Positions 62,311-64,000 of a stretch of 64,000 bases of DNA are shown here, piece by piece. The notes beneath the pieces were generated by a model. The model had not been told where the DNA came from, searched no databases, and saw only the letters and a list, made by a program, of their open reading frames with translations. A program made the position numbers and the translations under genes. The stretch covers positions 1,798,001 through 1,862,000 of the forward strand of contig NZ_CP034248.1 of NCBI RefSeq assembly GCF_003931855.1. Direction: 5' to 3'. The DNA is from Paenibacillus lentus (GTDB lineage Bacteria > Bacillota > Bacilli > Paenibacillales > Paenibacillaceae). How positions within the stretch are numbered: the first letter of the stretch is position 1; each line of letters starts with the position of its first letter.

Positions 62311-62763
62311 ATGAAAGACGAAGTTCAGAGAGTGGTTATAAGTTTGCCAGCGACTGCGGAGTATGTGGATATCGTCAGATTGAATCTTTACGGTGTAGCC
62401 TCTAAAATCGGATTCTCTTATGAAGAAATTGAGGATATGAAGGTAGCGGTGTCGGAAGCCTGTAACAACTGTGTGCTGTATGCATACAAGCACAAGCCGG
62501 GGATAATGGAAGTTACTTTTGAAGTGCAAGAGGATGCATTATCCATTACGGTGAAAGATGAAGGGGAGAGCTTTGATTCTTGGCGGAAGACGGCAGATCG
62601 GGCATCTTTACATGACAAGGATTTGAGCGAAGCTCAAATTGGCGGACTCGGCTTTTATCTAATGGAGGCGCTCATGGATGAGGTAAGCGTAGAGAGCGTT
62701 GCCGGACAAGGAACTAAGGTTGTTCTGACTCGCCGGCTCGTTAAGAGCGAGGAGAAAGTATGA
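62311..62763 (+). CDS. rsbW: Anti-sigma factor and serine kinase RsbW
   Basis: 150 residues. GHKL fold: N box VAVSEACNNCVLYAYKHKPG, G1 TVKDEGESFDSW, G2 IGGLGFYLMEALMDEVSV. AAAGGA lies before the ATG. It holds SigB in an inactive complex and phosphorylates RsbV. The four-base overlap with sigB (ATGA) ensures balanced synthesis. It differs from SpoIIAB by the longer loop around SFDSWRKTADRASL and by its gene context. Confidence 0.93.
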   Translation: MKDEVQRVVISLPATAEYVDIVRLNLYGVASKIGFSYEEIEDMKVAVSEACNNCVLYAYKHKPGIMEVTFEVQEDALSITVKDEGESFDSWRKTADRASLHDKDLSEAQIGGLGFYLMEALMDEVSVESVAGQGTKVVLTRRLVKSEEKV

Positions 62764-63533
62764 GCGACAAATTGACTCCCCCCGAGTCTTTGAATGAATC
62801 AACCAGCCTGATCTGGCAATATCAGCAAACGAAGGACAACGAAATTGCTACTGCTCTCATTCAGAAATATGAGCCGATGGTCAAGGTGGCTGCAGGTAAA
62901 ATCGCCCGCAATCGACCTGATTTATACGAGGACTTGTATCAGGTAGGCCAAATGGCGCTGATCCGGTTGCTGCAGCAATACGATATCGAGCTGGGTATAC
63001 CATTTGAGCCATATGCTATGAAGAGCATGATCGGGCATATGAAGAACTTTCTGCGGGACAAGTCCTGGTATATCCAGGTGCCGCGCCGCATTAAGGAGAA
63101 GGGAGCACTTGTCCAGCAGGCTATTGATGAATTGACAGTGAGATTGGAACGTTCCCCCGATGTGAAGGAGATCGCCGAATACTTGGATCTTTCGGTGGAG
63201 GAAACGGTCGAAGTGCTTGCGGGTCGAGAATGTTATCACTATGTATCTCTCGATTCTCCGCTGTCTCAAGATGAAACCGCGGCAACGCTTGGTGAATTAA
63301 TTAGTTCTGAAGCTAATGATTATGATACTGTGGAGAAGCGAATGGATTTACAGCAAGCGCTTAGCCAGTTAAAGGAACAGGAGCAGCAGGTTCTATTGCT
63401 GGCCTTTCAAGAGGGGCAATCTCAGCGTGCCATCGCTCAGCAGCTGGGGGTATCGCAAATGAGTGTTTCCCGGATACAAAAACGAGCGACCGAAAAGCTG
63501 AAGCAGATTATGGCAAACTCTAATTTATATTAA
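62760..63533 (+). CDS. sigB: RNA polymerase sigma factor SigB
   Basis: 257 residues. Region 2 contains YEDLYQVGQMALIRLLQQYD and GIPFEPYAMKSMIGHMKNFL; region 3 contains VPRRIKEKGALVQQAIDELT; region 4 at the end has GQSQRAIAQQLGVSQMSVSR. This is the SigB/SigF class of sigma-70. Its neighbours rsbV and rsbW identify it as SigB rather than SigF or SigG. It would transcribe general-stress genes; candidate targets in this window are the DUF948 operon and the YflT-like gene. Confidence 0.93.
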   Translation: MSDKLTPPESLNESTSLIWQYQQTKDNEIATALIQKYEPMVKVAAGKIARNRPDLYEDLYQVGQMALIRLLQQYDIELGIPFEPYAMKSMIGHMKNFLRDKSWYIQVPRRIKEKGALVQQAIDELTVRLERSPDVKEIAEYLDLSVEETVEVLAGRECYHYVSLDSPLSQDETAATLGELISSEANDYDTVEKRMDLQQALSQLKEQEQQVLLLAFQEGQSQRAIAQQLGVSQMSVSRIQKRATEKLKQIMANSNLY

Positions 63534-63565
63534 GCGGTTGCTCACCGCTCTCAATGAATTGCACG

Positions 63566-63606
63566 AAAAAGGCGCGCTTTCTTCTCTAAGGAACAGCGTG
63601 CCTTTT
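63566..63606 (+). terminator. Terminator of the sigB operon
   Basis: AAAAGGCGCGCT (63567-63578) pairs with AGCGTGCCTTTT (63595-63606, one G-U), flanked by A and T runs. Confidence 0.8.
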
Positions 63607-63626
63607 CAATGAGAGGAGGACGAAAC

Positions 63627-64000
63627 TTGAACTACGGGAAACAAGGGGAACGCATTATCTCCTTCGATCAGGGATGGAGATGGTATGATCTTGAAGCCGA
63701 AGGTTTGGAGGATTCCATCTTCCATAAGCTTCGTCAGGATGTCCCGGACACCGAGGAATGGTTGGATATTATTCCTTCCGTGGATACGAATTATTTATCG
63801 GTACGTTTTCCCGACGGAAGAAATCCAATAATATTTGGTTCGCTCGTCTATTCGGTAGAGGAGGAGATGCAGAAAATCAAAGATTGCGTGCAGATTCACT
63901 TTTTTGTGAATCAAGATCGTTTTATTACGCTTAACCTGGATGGTCACACCCGGCAAAGGATGCATATGCATGAGAAAATGAAGATGCTGCACGATTGTAA
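63627..64000 (+). CDS. Start of a CorA-like protein (partial)
   Basis: TTG at 63627, seven bases after GAGGAGG; the frame stays open to the window edge (124 residues visible). It starts MNYGKQGERIISFDQGWRWY; the middle has a beta-rich pattern (LSVRFPDGRNPIIFGSLVYS, then IHFFVNQDRFITLNLDGHTR). This N-terminal soluble alpha/beta part with an FFVNQDRFITLNL strand is typical of CorA-family Mg2+/Co2+ channels, whose membrane end (GMN motif) would lie outside the window. The family call is tentative. Confidence 0.5.
   Translation, partial: MNYGKQGERIISFDQGWRWYDLEAEGLEDSIFHKLRQDVPDTEEWLDIIPSVDTNYLSVRFPDGRNPIIFGSLVYSVEEEMQKIKDCVQIHFFVNQDRFITLNLDGHTRQRMHMHEKMKMLHDC

Overview
The window looks like chromosomal DNA of a Gram-positive, low-to-mid GC Bacillales bacterium, most probably Paenibacillus or a close relative. 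The reasons are strong AGGAGG-type ribosome binding sites, frequent TTG and GTG starts, families typical of Bacillales (PpaC, HflX, YqkE, CvfC, CydS, the RsbW/SigB partner switch) and a lysine riboswitch before a LysP-type permease. The genus is an inference; no rRNA or other marker gene is present. No tRNA, rRNA, CRISPR array, prophage or intact insertion sequence was seen. Layout: 0-9 kb holds the end of a nucleoside phosphorylase gene, a MarR regulator with a perfect palindromic operator beside a ring-cleaving dioxygenase, hflX behind a leader peptide and attenuator, a two-component system, ppaC and a truncated MFS gene. 9-18 kb holds a PAS-rich hybrid kinase, a SulP permease, an MBL hydrolase/TetR pair with a double operator, a pair of covarying hairpin repeats, a PemK-like protein, yqkE-def and an AEC transporter. 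18.6-24.8 kb is one tightly overlapping operon of two ABC ATPases, two permeases (one fused to a zinc-less M1-like domain), an ECF sigma factor and a membrane protein. It is followed by a cluster of DnaA-box-like sites and metY. 26.5-32 kb is a visibly AT-richer block (M20 amidohydrolase, MFS transporter, AraC regulator with a GH39-like domain) that may be acquired. 32-44 kb holds an iron-efflux type P1B4 ATPase with Fur/PerR-like boxes, trxB, a secreted transglutaminase-like protein, riboswitch-controlled lysP, cvfC and a cytochrome bd operon with its tiny subunit. 44-52 kb holds an ABC-F protein, a CDF exporter, a lone acetolactate synthase large subunit, a DUF2249 pair behind an FNR-like site, an NlpC/P60 hydrolase and small envelope proteins. 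52.4-63.6 kb is a general-stress region. SigB-type promoters lie before a DUF948 operon and a YflT-family gene. They are followed by a regulatory cascade: PP2C phosphatase with receiver (RsbY-like), very large hybrid kinase with three receivers (RsbK-like), CheR methyltransferase (RsbM-like), a second hybrid kinase, then RsbV, RsbW and SigB. By analogy with the Bacillus cereus RsbKMY system, a sensed signal would change phosphorylation of RsbY, RsbY would dephosphorylate RsbV, and RsbV would pull RsbW off SigB. The most notable items are the hflX leader/attenuator, the enlarged SigB signalling module, the DnaA-box cluster, the paired covarying hairpins, and the ABC/ECF operon with its apparently dead peptidase domain. 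All coordinates, base pairings and motifs were read by eye; functions come from family recognition without database searches.
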